NCBI RefSeq assembly: GCF_030717845.1
Contig: NZ_JAUZVZ010000003.1
Coordinates: 124,001-188,000, forward strand
Direction: 5' to 3'
Length of the DNA: 64,000 nucleotides
DNA from: Alkalimonas collagenimarina
Lineage (GTDB): Bacteria > Pseudomonadota > Gammaproteobacteria > Enterobacterales > Alteromonadaceae
Below are positions 55,868-63,820 of the stretch, in pieces (position 1 is the first letter of the stretch; each line of letters begins with the position of its first letter). The position numbers and the translations under genes were made by a program. The notes below the pieces were generated by a model. That model searched no databases. It was not told the origin of the DNA and saw only the letters and a list, made by a program, of their open reading frames with translations.

Positions 55868-56731
55868 ATGAAGCTTTTGGTCGTCAGTGGTCGTTCAGGG
55901 TCAGGAAAGTCGGTTGCCTTGCGGGTACTTGAAGACCTTGGCTATTATTGTGTCGATAATATTCCGGTCAATCTGCTGCCGACACTGGCCAATGCAGTGA
56001 TTGGTAAGTATGAGCGGGTCGCTATCAGCATTGATGTACGGAATTTACCGGAAGACCCCGATGAGCTTGCTGAAATATTGTCTTATCTGCCCCGCAAAGT
56101 CACCCTTACTATTCTTTACTTAGACGCCGATCACAACAGCTTGATTAAACGCTTTAGCGAAACACGGCGCATGCACCCGCTGTCTCATCAAGCCATGTCA
56201 TTGGATGAGGCCATTCAGCGCGAGCAACAACTACTGGATCCTATTGCCAGCAGGGCCGATTTGTATATTGATACCACAGAGCTTAATGTCTACCAGCTGG
56301 CCGAGCAGTTACGCGAACGTATTTTAGGACAAAAATCGGGACGATTGGTCATTCTGTTTGAGTCTTTTGGTTTTAAATATGGCATTCCGAAAGATGCTGA
56401 CTTTGTGTTTGATGCTCGCTTTTTGCCCAACCCTCATTGGGAGCCTGAGCTCAAGCCTTTTACTGGGCTAGACCAGCCAGTCAAAGCGTATTTATCAAGC
56501 CAAAGCGTGGTTCAAGACTACATTGCACAGATAGACCAATTTATCAGTAACTGGTTACCACAACTCGAAAAAAATAACCGTAGCTACCTGACCATTGCCA
56601 TCGGCTGCACCGGCGGCCAGCATCGCTCGGTCTTTATGGTAGAAAGCTTAGCGGTTAGCTTTCGCAAACACCGCGATGATATTCAAACGCGCCATCGTGA
56701 ACTGGTAAGGCATCATGGCCACAAAGTATAG
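55868..56731 (+). CDS. rapZ: RNase adapter protein RapZ
   Basis: The 287-residue protein has Walker A GRSGSGKS (residues 8-15), DLGYYCVDNIPVNLLP and the C-terminal GCTGGQHRSVFMVESL. In enterics RapZ guides RNase E to the GlmZ small RNA and controls GlmS synthesis. The gene begins at the base after the ptsN stop and overlaps ptsO by 17 bases. Confidence 0.95.
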   Translation: MKLLVVSGRSGSGKSVALRVLEDLGYYCVDNIPVNLLPTLANAVIGKYERVAISIDVRNLPEDPDELAEILSYLPRKVTLTILYLDADHNSLIKRFSETRRMHPLSHQAMSLDEAIQREQQLLDPIASRADLYIDTTELNVYQLAEQLRERILGQKSGRLVILFESFGFKYGIPKDADFVFDARFLPNPHWEPELKPFTGLDQPVKAYLSSQSVVQDYIAQIDQFISNWLPQLEKNNRSYLTIAIGCTGGQHRSVFMVESLAVSFRKHRDDIQTRHRELVRHHGHKV

Positions 56732-56990
56732 CGCCGAAGTCACCATCATCAATCAGCTGGGGCTGCATGCCAGGCCCGCAGCCAAGCTGGCGCAGTTGTG
56801 TCAGCAATTCAGTAGCCGCATTGAACTTAGGTTGCAAGAACGCACTGCAGATGCCAGCAGTGTACTGGCGCTACTGATGCTGGCCAGCGGCAAGGGAAAA
56901 TCGGTCGAGGTGATTGCTGAAGGTGACGATGCTGAAGCGGCTTTAAAAGCCGTGGTTCAGCTGATCGCCAGTGGCTTTGAAGAAAGCTAG
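56715..56990 (+). CDS. ptsO: Nitrogen-PTS phosphocarrier NPr
   Basis: The 91-residue HPr-like protein has active-site His18 in NQLGLHARPAAKL and DASSVLALLMLASGKG around the Ser46-like position. It passes phosphate from EI-Ntr (PtsP, not in this window) to PtsN. AAGGCATC precedes the ATG inside the rapZ 3' end. It is the last gene of the rpoN cluster. Confidence 0.95.
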   Translation: MATKYSAEVTIINQLGLHARPAAKLAQLCQQFSSRIELRLQERTADASSVLALLMLASGKGKSVEVIAEGDDAEAALKAVVQLIASGFEES

Positions 56991-57030
56991 CTCCTTTAAG
57001 CCCGCATATACATACATCTGAGTACTGCAG

Positions 57031-57108
57031 GGAGGCTGGAGCTACTTACTCCACCACCTTCGACAGCACTTCCCTGTGCTGTCTCAGCCTCCGCGGCATC
57101 CCTGCCGC
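57031..57108. repeat. Compact multi-hairpin intergenic element
   Basis: Four inverted pairs are packed into 78 bases. An outer stem GGAGGCTG (57031-57038) / CAGCCTCC (57085-57092) encloses TGGAG (57037-57041) / CTCCA (57049-57053) and GACAGCAC (57062-57069) / GTGCTGTC (57076-57083) with loop TTCCCT. Immediately after comes GCGGCA (57093-57098) / TGCCGC (57103-57108) with loop TCCC. A TTGCGCAA palindrome follows at 57111-57118. All arms are perfect. It lies between the convergent ptsO and ptrB-like genes and has no T tract. It resembles a REP/BIME-type mobile palindrome or a structured RNA more than a terminator. Confidence 0.75.
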
Positions 57109-57143
57109 TGTTGCGCAAGAGCACCATCCCACTGCCATTGAGA

Positions 57144-59276
57144 TTACTCCGCTTTGGGCTCTGTCACCAACTGCAGTACAAAAGCATATTCTTCGGCAAT
57201 TTCTGCCATACGAGCAAAGCGCCCGGAACGACCGCCATGCCCCGCTTCCATATTAGTTCGCATCAACAATGGTTGCTTCGAGGTTGTGTGGGTTCTTAAC
57301 TTGGCAATCCATTTAGCAGGCTCAAAGTACTGCACCTGCGAATCATGAAACCCTGTCGTGATCAGCATCGCCGGGTAGGCTTGTTTACTCACTTGATCAT
57401 AAGGCGAATACGACAACATGTAATCGTAATAGGCCTTTTCATTCGGGTTACCCCACTCATCGTACTCATTGGTCGTCAGTGGCAAGCTTTCATCCAACAT
57501 GGTTGTGACCACGTCCACAAAAGGCACATGCGCAATCAAACCACGATATTTCTCCGGCGCTTGGTTGGCAACGGCCCCCATCAACAAACCACCCGCACTG
57601 CCACCCATTCCGACGACTTTATCTGCCGCCGCATATTTTTCAGTAACCAAATAATCGGTCACCGCAATATAATCATCAAAGGTATTGGTTTTATTCAACA
57701 ACTTGCCATCTTCGTACCAGTGTCGGCCCATTTCCTGACCACCACGAATATGCGCAATGGCATACACAACACCCCGGTCAACTAACGACAGTACGGCTGA
57801 GCGAAAGAAAGGATCCATCGAAATGCCGTAAGAGCCATAAGCGAACTGGTACAACGGCGCCGTCCCGTCACGTTTAAAGTCTTTGCGGTACAATAAGCTA
57901 ACCGGAATCTTCACACCATCTGCAGCAGGAACCCAAACACGCGCCGTCACGTAGTCGTTTTTATCGAATCCACCCAGCACCTCATCTTCTTTCAGTAATC
58001 GGCGCTCTCCAGTACCCAGATGGACTTCATAAATACTGTTGGGCGTGGTCAGTGAAGTGTAACTGTAACGGAGCCACTCACTATCTTGCTCTGGGTTGAC
58101 TGAAAAGCCCATAACAAAACTTGGCTCATCCGAGGCCAGATAATGACTCTGCTTAGGGTCCTCCCAGCTCAGTAAACGGATACGGCGTAATCCATCGCTG
58201 CGCTCATTAATAGCCAGGTGATCTTTGAAAGCAATAAAGCTTTGAATAAAGACCTGCTCATCGTGCGCAACCAGTTCCTGCCAATGATTGCGATCGCCCA
58301 GTTTCTCGTGTTCAACCACCATTAAACGATAATTTGGCGCTTCCCAATCGGTATTAATCACCCAACGACCATCAATATGATCCGCAGAGTATTTAAAATC
58401 GCGCTGTCTCGGAGCTATCAACTGCAACTCCCCTTGCGGTGTAGTTGCATCCAACACCCAGTACTCGTTTGATACCGTGCTGCTGACACCAATCACCACA
58501 TAACGTTGATCGCGGGTATTCCCCACGCCCATAAAGAAACTATTGTCTTGCTCTTCGTACACCAAGGCCCGCTGCTCAGCATCCTGCCCAAGCTGGTGAC
58601 GGAATACCTTGGTGCTAAGCAAGGTAACAGGATCATTTTCTACCACAAAAAGATGCTGGCTATCGGCACTCCAGGCAATAGACGCAGACAAGCCGCTCAG
58701 GGTATCCGCTAACAACTCTCCAGTACTCAAATCTTTCACCCGTAAGGTATACTGCCGCCGACCGGTGGTATCTTCCATATAGGCCAGCTTTTGCTGATCC
58801 GGACTAACCCGCCAATTAGCAACTTGAAAATAATCTTTACCTTCGGCTAATTCATTCACATCCAGCATGATCTCTTCATCACCACCGGCTAAAGGCGTAC
58901 GCACATAGATCGGGTATTCTTTACCTGTTTCGTAGCGTGTGCTGTAGCTGTAATCACCCATGGTATAAGGAACCGAGCTATCATCTTGTTGAATTCGGCC
59001 GATAATCTCTTCCGTTAATTCCTCAACCAGAGCACTGTATGACGATTTATACGACTGATAATACGCATTTTCTTGCTCCAGATAATCAATCACTTCAGCA
59101 CTGCTGCGAGTATCATCACGTAACCAGTAATAGGGGTCGATCCGGTCGCCATGAGGTGAGCTGACGGTATGAGGCCGTTGCTCAGCAACAGGGGGCTGCA
59201 ACACATCTTGTGCCGATACAGCAGCAAAGCTTAGCGATAAACTAGAACAAACAAAAAAAGTCATTAATGGTTTCAT
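57144..59276 (-). CDS. ptrB: Exported S9 family peptidase (oligopeptidase B-like)
   Basis: The 710-residue prolyl-oligopeptidase-family serine peptidase starts with a signal peptide (MKPLMTFFVCSSLSLSFAAV, cleavage near VSA). It has the N-terminal beta-propeller (WLRDDTRSSAEVIDYLEQEN and WRVSPDQQKLAYMED) and a C-terminal hydrolase domain. Ser560 (GMGGSAGGLL), Asp645 (GFHDSQV) and His680 (EAGHGG) form the triad. Overall similarity is to oligopeptidase B, which cuts small peptides after basic residues; export to the periplasm differs from cytosolic enteric PtrB. The ribosome site is weak. It is a single gene, convergent with the rpoN cluster. Confidence 0.92.
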   Translation of the reverse strand: MKPLMTFFVCSSLSLSFAAVSAQDVLQPPVAEQRPHTVSSPHGDRIDPYYWLRDDTRSSAEVIDYLEQENAYYQSYKSSYSALVEELTEEIIGRIQQDDSSVPYTMGDYSYSTRYETGKEYPIYVRTPLAGGDEEIMLDVNELAEGKDYFQVANWRVSPDQQKLAYMEDTTGRRQYTLRVKDLSTGELLADTLSGLSASIAWSADSQHLFVVENDPVTLLSTKVFRHQLGQDAEQRALVYEEQDNSFFMGVGNTRDQRYVVIGVSSTVSNEYWVLDATTPQGELQLIAPRQRDFKYSADHIDGRWVINTDWEAPNYRLMVVEHEKLGDRNHWQELVAHDEQVFIQSFIAFKDHLAINERSDGLRRIRLLSWEDPKQSHYLASDEPSFVMGFSVNPEQDSEWLRYSYTSLTTPNSIYEVHLGTGERRLLKEDEVLGGFDKNDYVTARVWVPAADGVKIPVSLLYRKDFKRDGTAPLYQFAYGSYGISMDPFFRSAVLSLVDRGVVYAIAHIRGGQEMGRHWYEDGKLLNKTNTFDDYIAVTDYLVTEKYAAADKVVGMGGSAGGLLMGAVANQAPEKYRGLIAHVPFVDVVTTMLDESLPLTTNEYDEWGNPNEKAYYDYMLSYSPYDQVSKQAYPAMLITTGFHDSQVQYFEPAKWIAKLRTHTTSKQPLLMRTNMEAGHGGRSGRFARMAEIAEEYAFVLQLVTEPKAE

Positions 59277-59491
59277 TGCTATTATCCATGTAAATTTGTC
59301 TAAAAAATTAGCATGGCTTTGCTTCTTCTACCATTGCTTTAACTAAAAGAGGTGTAACCAAGTGTAACAGCTGCATGCCCCAGCGATGAATGTCCTTACC
59401 TTTGAGTAAAATTTTCATTCACAAATGGAGCTTTTTGCGCTTTACTTAGAGCGGAAGTTATTTTAAGTGTCACTATAACAAGGGTAAAACA

Positions 59492-59674
59492 ATGGCATTA
59501 ATGACAGTGGATGAAGTTGCAGCGTTTTTAGGAGTACAAGGGATCAGAGTCGAGCGGTTGGCTCGGGAAAATCTGCTGGTCAGTGTAGAGCAGGACGAAC
59601 AAGGTAAACCTTTGTTTAAACAAGAAGATGTCGAGCGCTATAAGACGCTGGCCGAACGGCTCGGTGGCTTATAA
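59492..59674 (+). CDS. Small helix-turn-helix protein (excisionase/MerR-like fold)
   Basis: The 60-residue protein begins MALMTVDEVAAFLGVQGIRV and has a second part KPLFKQEDVERYKTLAERLG. This is the winged-helix pattern of small excisionase/MerR-type DNA-binding proteins, where a first-strand HTH is followed by an F-x-x-x-D-V-E/R segment. AAGGG lies upstream of the ATG. No phage or integrase gene is nearby, so it is probably a small regulator. The stop overlaps the 3' end of the convergent kinase-like gene by six bases. Confidence 0.7.
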   Translation: MALMTVDEVAAFLGVQGIRVERLARENLLVSVEQDEQGKPLFKQEDVERYKTLAERLGGL

Positions 59675-60592
59675 CAGTGCATTAAAACGATACAATGCTT
59701 GCTGCAGCAATTGCCATTGCTGCTTGGCAGCTTGCTCCCCTCCTTCCAGCGCTAAATACCATAACCAGCAAAACGCCAGATAAATCACCCGAGCCGCCGC
59801 CAACTTTCGTGGCCAGCCTAGGCATTGGCTATTCGGACGCTGCTGCTGATAAGACTTCAGCAATTGCTGGCTCTGATGCTCCGATAACTGAAAGCTTTCT
59901 ATGATAGAAGCTAAATCCAGGCTACTGTCAGCTAATTGGGCGTATTCAAAGTCCAGCAACCAAATGCGCTGCTGCTGCCACAATAAGTTACCCGGGTGCA
60001 AATCGAGGTGTGTCAGTACTATATCCTCAGGCATCGCCATAAATTGCTCAATCACCTGCATGACTTCATCATAACTTTGCTGCGCCTGCTTGCTCCAGTT
60101 GTCTTGATGGTGCTGCTTTAAATCATCAAGGTAACTGGCAGGATCCAGCACCGGTGTCTGCACTCGCAGCCGATGCAAAGCGACTAACTGCTTTGCCATG
60201 GCGGGCAAACGTTGCTCGGTTAATTGCAACTCACAGCCATCGGCTAAAAACTCAGAAATAAGTACCTGTTGATGATTATTTAAACAAAGAGGTGCTGGTG
60301 AAAGGCCAGCGACTGCTGCCGCATGCTGACAACGGAGCTCTTGTTGCCGGCACACGCCGGTGACATCCGGCGAATAATGCCGAACCACATACTCACCACG
60401 GCCTGTCTTCACCCAGTAACTTAAATTGGTGGTGCCATGAGACAGCGATTTCATCGCCAATGGCGGGTGGCTGGTGAAAAACTCAAGATGCAGACACAGC
60501 TGTCGAATACGATGCTCAGCCTGCGTCTCCGTCAGACTGGCTGCAGCTCTGGCTCTTTGGTAAGTTGTTGTTGCCGGTAATGGCTGCGCCAT
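59669..60592 (-). CDS. thiK: Thiamine kinase-like phosphotransferase
   Basis: The 307-residue APH/choline-kinase-fold protein has the catalytic motif LTHLDLHPGNLLW (HxDxxxxN) and IWLLDFEYAQLADSSLDLAS with the Mg-binding Asp. The N-lobe shows SHGTTNLSYWVKTGRGEYVV. Position as the last gene of a TPP-riboswitch operon with a PnuT-type transporter supports thiamine phosphorylation (ThiK/TnrX type), trapping imported thiamine in the cell. The start at 60592 overlaps pnuT by 61 bases and lacks a strong ribosome site; a longer frame from 60682 overlaps even more, and a later start cannot be excluded. Confidence 0.82.
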   Translation of the reverse strand: MAQPLPATTTYQRARAAASLTETQAEHRIRQLCLHLEFFTSHPPLAMKSLSHGTTNLSYWVKTGRGEYVVRHYSPDVTGVCRQQELRCQHAAAVAGLSPAPLCLNNHQQVLISEFLADGCELQLTEQRLPAMAKQLVALHRLRVQTPVLDPASYLDDLKQHHQDNWSKQAQQSYDEVMQVIEQFMAMPEDIVLTHLDLHPGNLLWQQQRIWLLDFEYAQLADSSLDLASIIESFQLSEHQSQQLLKSYQQQRPNSQCLGWPRKLAAARVIYLAFCWLWYLALEGGEQAAKQQWQLLQQALYRFNALL

Positions 60593-61182
60593 GCCACGTA
60601 TCCTATAACTGCGAGTAATGAGTACAATACAAAAAGTGCAGTGGTAAAATAAAGCCCTTTCTGCAAGTAAACATAGACGCAAACCAGATCAATCACCAGC
60701 CAGTACAACCAATTGGACAGCAGCTTCCGCACGACCAGGTAGGTGGTCATCACACTAAAGCTGGTGGTCATTGCATCAATCCATGGGTAATCGGCATGGG
60801 TGTAGTTGGCCATCAGGTAGCCGAGCACCAGCCCCGCAGCCGTCGCTACGGTAATAAGCGTGAGGTGAGCTTGCCAGCCCCACTCCAGCACTGGTTTAAC
60901 CCCTGCCTTTGATTGCTGCTTGGTCTGTTGCAGCAAGCGCCAGTGCCACCAGCCATACAAGGCCATAGCGGCATAATACACCTGCAGCAGTGCATCCGAT
61001 AGCAATGCATACTGCCACATCACATAGGTATAAATGACGGTACTGAATAATGCGGCAGGCCAGCACCAGAGGCTATGCCGCATCGCCAACAGCAGATAAG
61101 CCAGCGCCAGCAGCATAGCCAACAGCTCTAAGCTGGTCAGCATCTGCCACTCTTGCCAAAACTGCTGCACTGCAGCGATCAT
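60532..61182 (-). CDS. pnuT: PnuC-family vitamin transporter, probably thiamine-specific (PnuT)
   Basis: A 216-residue inner-membrane protein with about seven to eight membrane segments and the PnuC motif MALYGWWHWRLL. PnuC-type facilitators carry nicotinamide riboside, riboflavin or thiamine. Here the TPP riboswitch upstream and neighbouring thiamine-binding and kinase genes point to thiamine (PnuT). Uptake would be driven by phosphorylation in the cytoplasm by the kinase encoded next. The start overlaps the ykoF-like stop (ATGA). Confidence 0.9.
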   Translation of the reverse strand: MIAAVQQFWQEWQMLTSLELLAMLLALAYLLLAMRHSLWCWPAALFSTVIYTYVMWQYALLSDALLQVYYAAMALYGWWHWRLLQQTKQQSKAGVKPVLEWGWQAHLTLITVATAAGLVLGYLMANYTHADYPWIDAMTTSFSVMTTYLVVRKLLSNWLYWLVIDLVCVYVYLQKGLYFTTALFVLYSLLAVIGYVAWRSHYRQQQLTKEPELQPV

Positions 61183-61427
61183 GGTCGCAAATCACCCGGA
61201 ATAAACTTACAGACAAACACCACCTTGCCATACTGCTCGAACGACCACTTCATGCAGAGTTGCAGTGCTTGCATCACCGCATCGTACTCACCAAAGATTT
61301 GCGTGCTCATAGTATTGGTGATGACATGAAGATCCGGTTGCTGCCCCAATTGCTGCAGAAACGCTTTGATCGGGCCGATGTACTCATCGGCCAGCGGGTA
61401 CTTACTGATTTCTACTGACAGTTGCAT
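61179..61427 (-). CDS. YkoF-like thiamine/HMP-binding domain protein
   Basis: The 82-residue protein has LSVEISKYPLADEYIGPIKA, FLQQLGQQPDLHVITNTMST and QIFGEYDAVMQALQ, the YkoF/thiamine-binding small domain. YkoF of Bacillus is a tandem of two such domains that binds thiamine; this is a single-domain version. It has no signal peptide, so it acts in the cytoplasm. It lies 12 bases after the TonB receptor gene and overlaps pnuT, inside the TPP-controlled operon. Its role beyond binding is not established. Confidence 0.82.
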   Translation of the reverse strand: MQLSVEISKYPLADEYIGPIKAFLQQLGQQPDLHVITNTMSTQIFGEYDAVMQALQLCMKWSFEQYGKVVFVCKFIPGDLRP

Positions 61428-61439
61428 CGCTTACCCTCC

Positions 61440-63527
61440 TCAGAATTGATAGCTGGCCGTCACACCAAAACGGCGTGGCTCGGCCCATTGCTCATAGGTG
61501 TGTGGCACATACTCATCCCGCGGGTCGTTGCCAAAATAAAAGCCGCGTACTGCCGTATCCTGATCCAATGCATTACGAACCCATAGCGCCAGCTGCCATT
61601 GTTCCAACTGGTAGCTGAGTCGCAGATTCACCACTTCCGAGCCGGATGAACGCGCATTGTGACCATCGGAGTAATAAAAGCGGCTCTTGCCCTGCACGCT
61701 GCCCTGCAGCATCAGCTGCTCTGTCAGGTACCAATCGCCCGCCAGCTGATAGGTAAAGCGTGGTGCATGCGCTTGGTCACGTCCGGTCATATCAATCTGA
61801 GGCTCATTGCCTGTAACGTATGGGCCAAGCTTGGATTTCAGTAAACCAGCATTCACATGCAAAATAAAGCTCGGATGCAACACAATGCGGTTCTCCATCT
61901 CAATACCGTAATTGCGACCACGGCCGGCATTATCAATAAAGCCAGCAAACTCTGGCCCCAAGTCTGGGTTTAACCAGCCTTTGACCTGCATATCATGGCG
62001 CCACATATGAAACGCAGCCACCCGGGTTACCAAGCTGCCATCAAGGGCTGCGCCTTTGACACCAAACTCAGCATTGACCAAGGTTTCTGGTTCGAATGTC
62101 GCCTGCTGCAATAAGGCAGAAAAGCCATCATCGCCAGCACGGGATAAGGCTTCACCATTAACGCCACCCACTTTGTAGCCGCGCGACAACAGTGTGTAAA
62201 TCATTGCTTGTTCGCTGGCTTGGTAGTTCAAACTAAGCTTACCACCCCACATGGTATGCCGCTCTTGCAGCGACAAATCACCACTGTCGCGGTAGTCGTC
62301 TTTGTAACGCTCCACCCGGCCACCGACCACCAGAGTCCATTGCTCGGATAACGCACTACTGGTTTCACCATAAACCGCCAGATTGTCGCGCTGCAAGCTA
62401 CTATCAAACTCACGAAACTCTGAGCCAGCACGACGCAAACGCTGCAAATCTAAATCTCGGCTGCTGCCATAAAACCCCAGCACCCAATCAGTATTTCCGA
62501 AAATACGCCCCTGCTCATCCGATACCAAGCGGTAATCAACCGTCCATTGCTCACGCGAGCGTAGGTAGCGATCAAAGTAAGAGTATTCCCAACCGGGGCT
62601 AATTCCCACAAAAGACCAGTCTTCATCAAAACTGTAATCCGAGTCGGCCGAAAGCCAGCTCAGTTGCAGCATCATATCGATGCCGCTTAACGCGGAATAA
62701 TCCGAACGCAGCGCCAGCGCTTTGCTGTTTAGTTTATCTTGGCCGGGCTCATCCGATAGCGTGGTGCGGTTGCGATCCAGTGAAAATGCATCGTAGCCAT
62801 TGTTCTGGTCAATATGATGGGCGATCAGCTGCAACGCTAAATCGTCACTGTGGCGGTACAGCAACCGGGCACGGGTGGTCAGCTCATCAATATCGTTGGT
62901 GTCTTTGCGCTCGAGGAAGGCATTCTCGATAAAACCATCAGACACCTGTTTATCCACAGTCAGGCTAAAGGCGACTTGCTCGCTGATGGCATCGCTGAAC
63001 ATACCACTCAGCTGCCAGCTGTTGTAGTTGGCCAAAGTAGCACTAAAAGCGCCATCACGGCGAAAATCCGGTTGTTTCGAGCTCAGGTTCAGCATGCCGG
63101 CCATGGCATTGGTGCCAAAACGGGTGGCTTCCGGGCCACGAAACACTTCCAGCTGTTCGGCATGGGCAATGCTGCTGATACCCAGGCCAGAGTAATCAAT
63201 GCCATCGATCAACACGCCAACCGAAGGATTGATCACATCGATAAACTCGCTGCGCTCACCAATACCGCGCATTTGCACAAAACGGCCGCGCGAAGCACCG
63301 GCAGCGAAGTTGACATTGGCCAGTTGGTTCAGCACATCATCCAGGTGCTGCGCCGAACTGCGCTGCATATCCTGCTCGGATACCACCGCAATGCTGCCAG
63401 CAATGTTCTGCACCGACAAACGCCGGAAGTCGCCCTGCACCTCAAGGCGTTCAATGGGCTCTTGCTCCGCCGTAGCGGCAAAGGAGGCAAGAATACAAGC
63501 GGCAACAACGGAATAACGACAGCGCAT
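61440..63527 (-). CDS. TonB-dependent receptor of the thiamine operon
   Basis: The 695-residue outer-membrane receptor has a short signal peptide (MRCRYSVVAACILASFAATA), then IERLEVQGDFRRLSVQNIAG and a plug with NVNFAAGASRGRFVQMRGIG, GVLIDGIDYSGLGI and EVFRGPEATRFGTNAMAG. It ends RRFGVTASYQF. Control by a TPP riboswitch and co-transcription with YkoF-like, PnuT and kinase genes identify thiamine (or a thiamine precursor) as ligand. ATG 63527 has CCGGAG six bases upstream; a longer in-frame version from 63629 would lie inside the riboswitch aptamer and is rejected. Confidence 0.92.
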   Translation of the reverse strand: MRCRYSVVAACILASFAATAEQEPIERLEVQGDFRRLSVQNIAGSIAVVSEQDMQRSSAQHLDDVLNQLANVNFAAGASRGRFVQMRGIGERSEFIDVINPSVGVLIDGIDYSGLGISSIAHAEQLEVFRGPEATRFGTNAMAGMLNLSSKQPDFRRDGAFSATLANYNSWQLSGMFSDAISEQVAFSLTVDKQVSDGFIENAFLERKDTNDIDELTTRARLLYRHSDDLALQLIAHHIDQNNGYDAFSLDRNRTTLSDEPGQDKLNSKALALRSDYSALSGIDMMLQLSWLSADSDYSFDEDWSFVGISPGWEYSYFDRYLRSREQWTVDYRLVSDEQGRIFGNTDWVLGFYGSSRDLDLQRLRRAGSEFREFDSSLQRDNLAVYGETSSALSEQWTLVVGGRVERYKDDYRDSGDLSLQERHTMWGGKLSLNYQASEQAMIYTLLSRGYKVGGVNGEALSRAGDDGFSALLQQATFEPETLVNAEFGVKGAALDGSLVTRVAAFHMWRHDMQVKGWLNPDLGPEFAGFIDNAGRGRNYGIEMENRIVLHPSFILHVNAGLLKSKLGPYVTGNEPQIDMTGRDQAHAPRFTYQLAGDWYLTEQLMLQGSVQGKSRFYYSDGHNARSSGSEVVNLRLSYQLEQWQLALWVRNALDQDTAVRGFYFGNDPRDEYVPHTYEQWAEPRRFGVTASYQF

Positions 63528-63572
63528 GATGGTCTCCGGTAAAGGGATCACCCGCGCAAAAGGAGTCAGTAA

Positions 63573-63657
63573 CACCATCCCTCCGCCGGCATGATCCGGA
63601 TCAGGTTCTTGGGGTTCGCCAAACAGCATCTCAGCACTCTTACGAGCACACCCCCTG
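63573..63657 (-). promoter_or_regulatory. TPP riboswitch (THI box)
   Basis: On the minus strand the conserved elements appear in order: GGGGGTGT at the 5' end, GCTGAGA (within AGTGCTGAGATG), the AACCTGATCCGGATCATGCC segment, and GGAGGGATGG closing the aptamer. This is the thiamine pyrophosphate aptamer. Between it and the receptor start lie CTCC (within GACTCC) and the ribosome site CGGAG, which can pair. There is no T-tract terminator, so control is probably translational (ribosome-site sequestration). Confidence 0.93.
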
Positions 63658-63667
63658 GTAGGCGCGC

Positions 63668-63696
63668 AGTGTAACGATTTTCAGGCCAACTGGCAA
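63668..63696 (-). promoter_or_regulatory. Promoter of the thiamine operon
   Basis: On the minus strand TTGCCA (63691-63696) and TACACT (63668-63673) are separated by exactly 17 bases. The transcript would begin near 63661, just before the aptamer. Confidence 0.7.
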
Positions 63697-63734
63697 TCCT
63701 GCTAAAGCACAAGCAAATAAAACAAAAAATTAAC

Positions 63735-63767
63735 TTGAAAAAATATAAAATGCATCAATAATGATGC
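63735..63767 (+). promoter_or_regulatory. Candidate promoter and palindrome before the last gene
   Basis: TTGAAA (63735-63740) and AATAAT (63757-63762) are spaced by 16 bases, ~58 bases before the start codon at 63821. A perfect inverted repeat GCATCA (63752-63757) / TGATGC (63762-63767) with ATAA between overlaps the -10 and could bind a repressor. The region is very AT-rich, so chance matches are likely. Confidence 0.35.
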
Positions 63768-63820
63768 TTGCGCGCATAGAACTCATAATATTTACATTTA
63801 AATGCATAAGGATGCTTTCA

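Noticed and set aside
57345-57785. 146-codon open frame antisense to the S9 peptidase gene
   Set aside because: It is opposite the catalytic domain containing Ser560; codon pattern follows the real gene.
62850-63542. 230-codon open frame antisense to the thiamine TonB receptor
   Set aside because: It lies wholly opposite a receptor with signal peptide, plug and barrel motifs and a riboswitch; its translation shows no recognisable domain and it has no ribosome site.
63528-63629. N-terminal extension of the thiamine TonB receptor
   Set aside because: The extension would be encoded by the TPP aptamer itself; the start at 63527 has a good ribosome site and directly begins the signal peptide.
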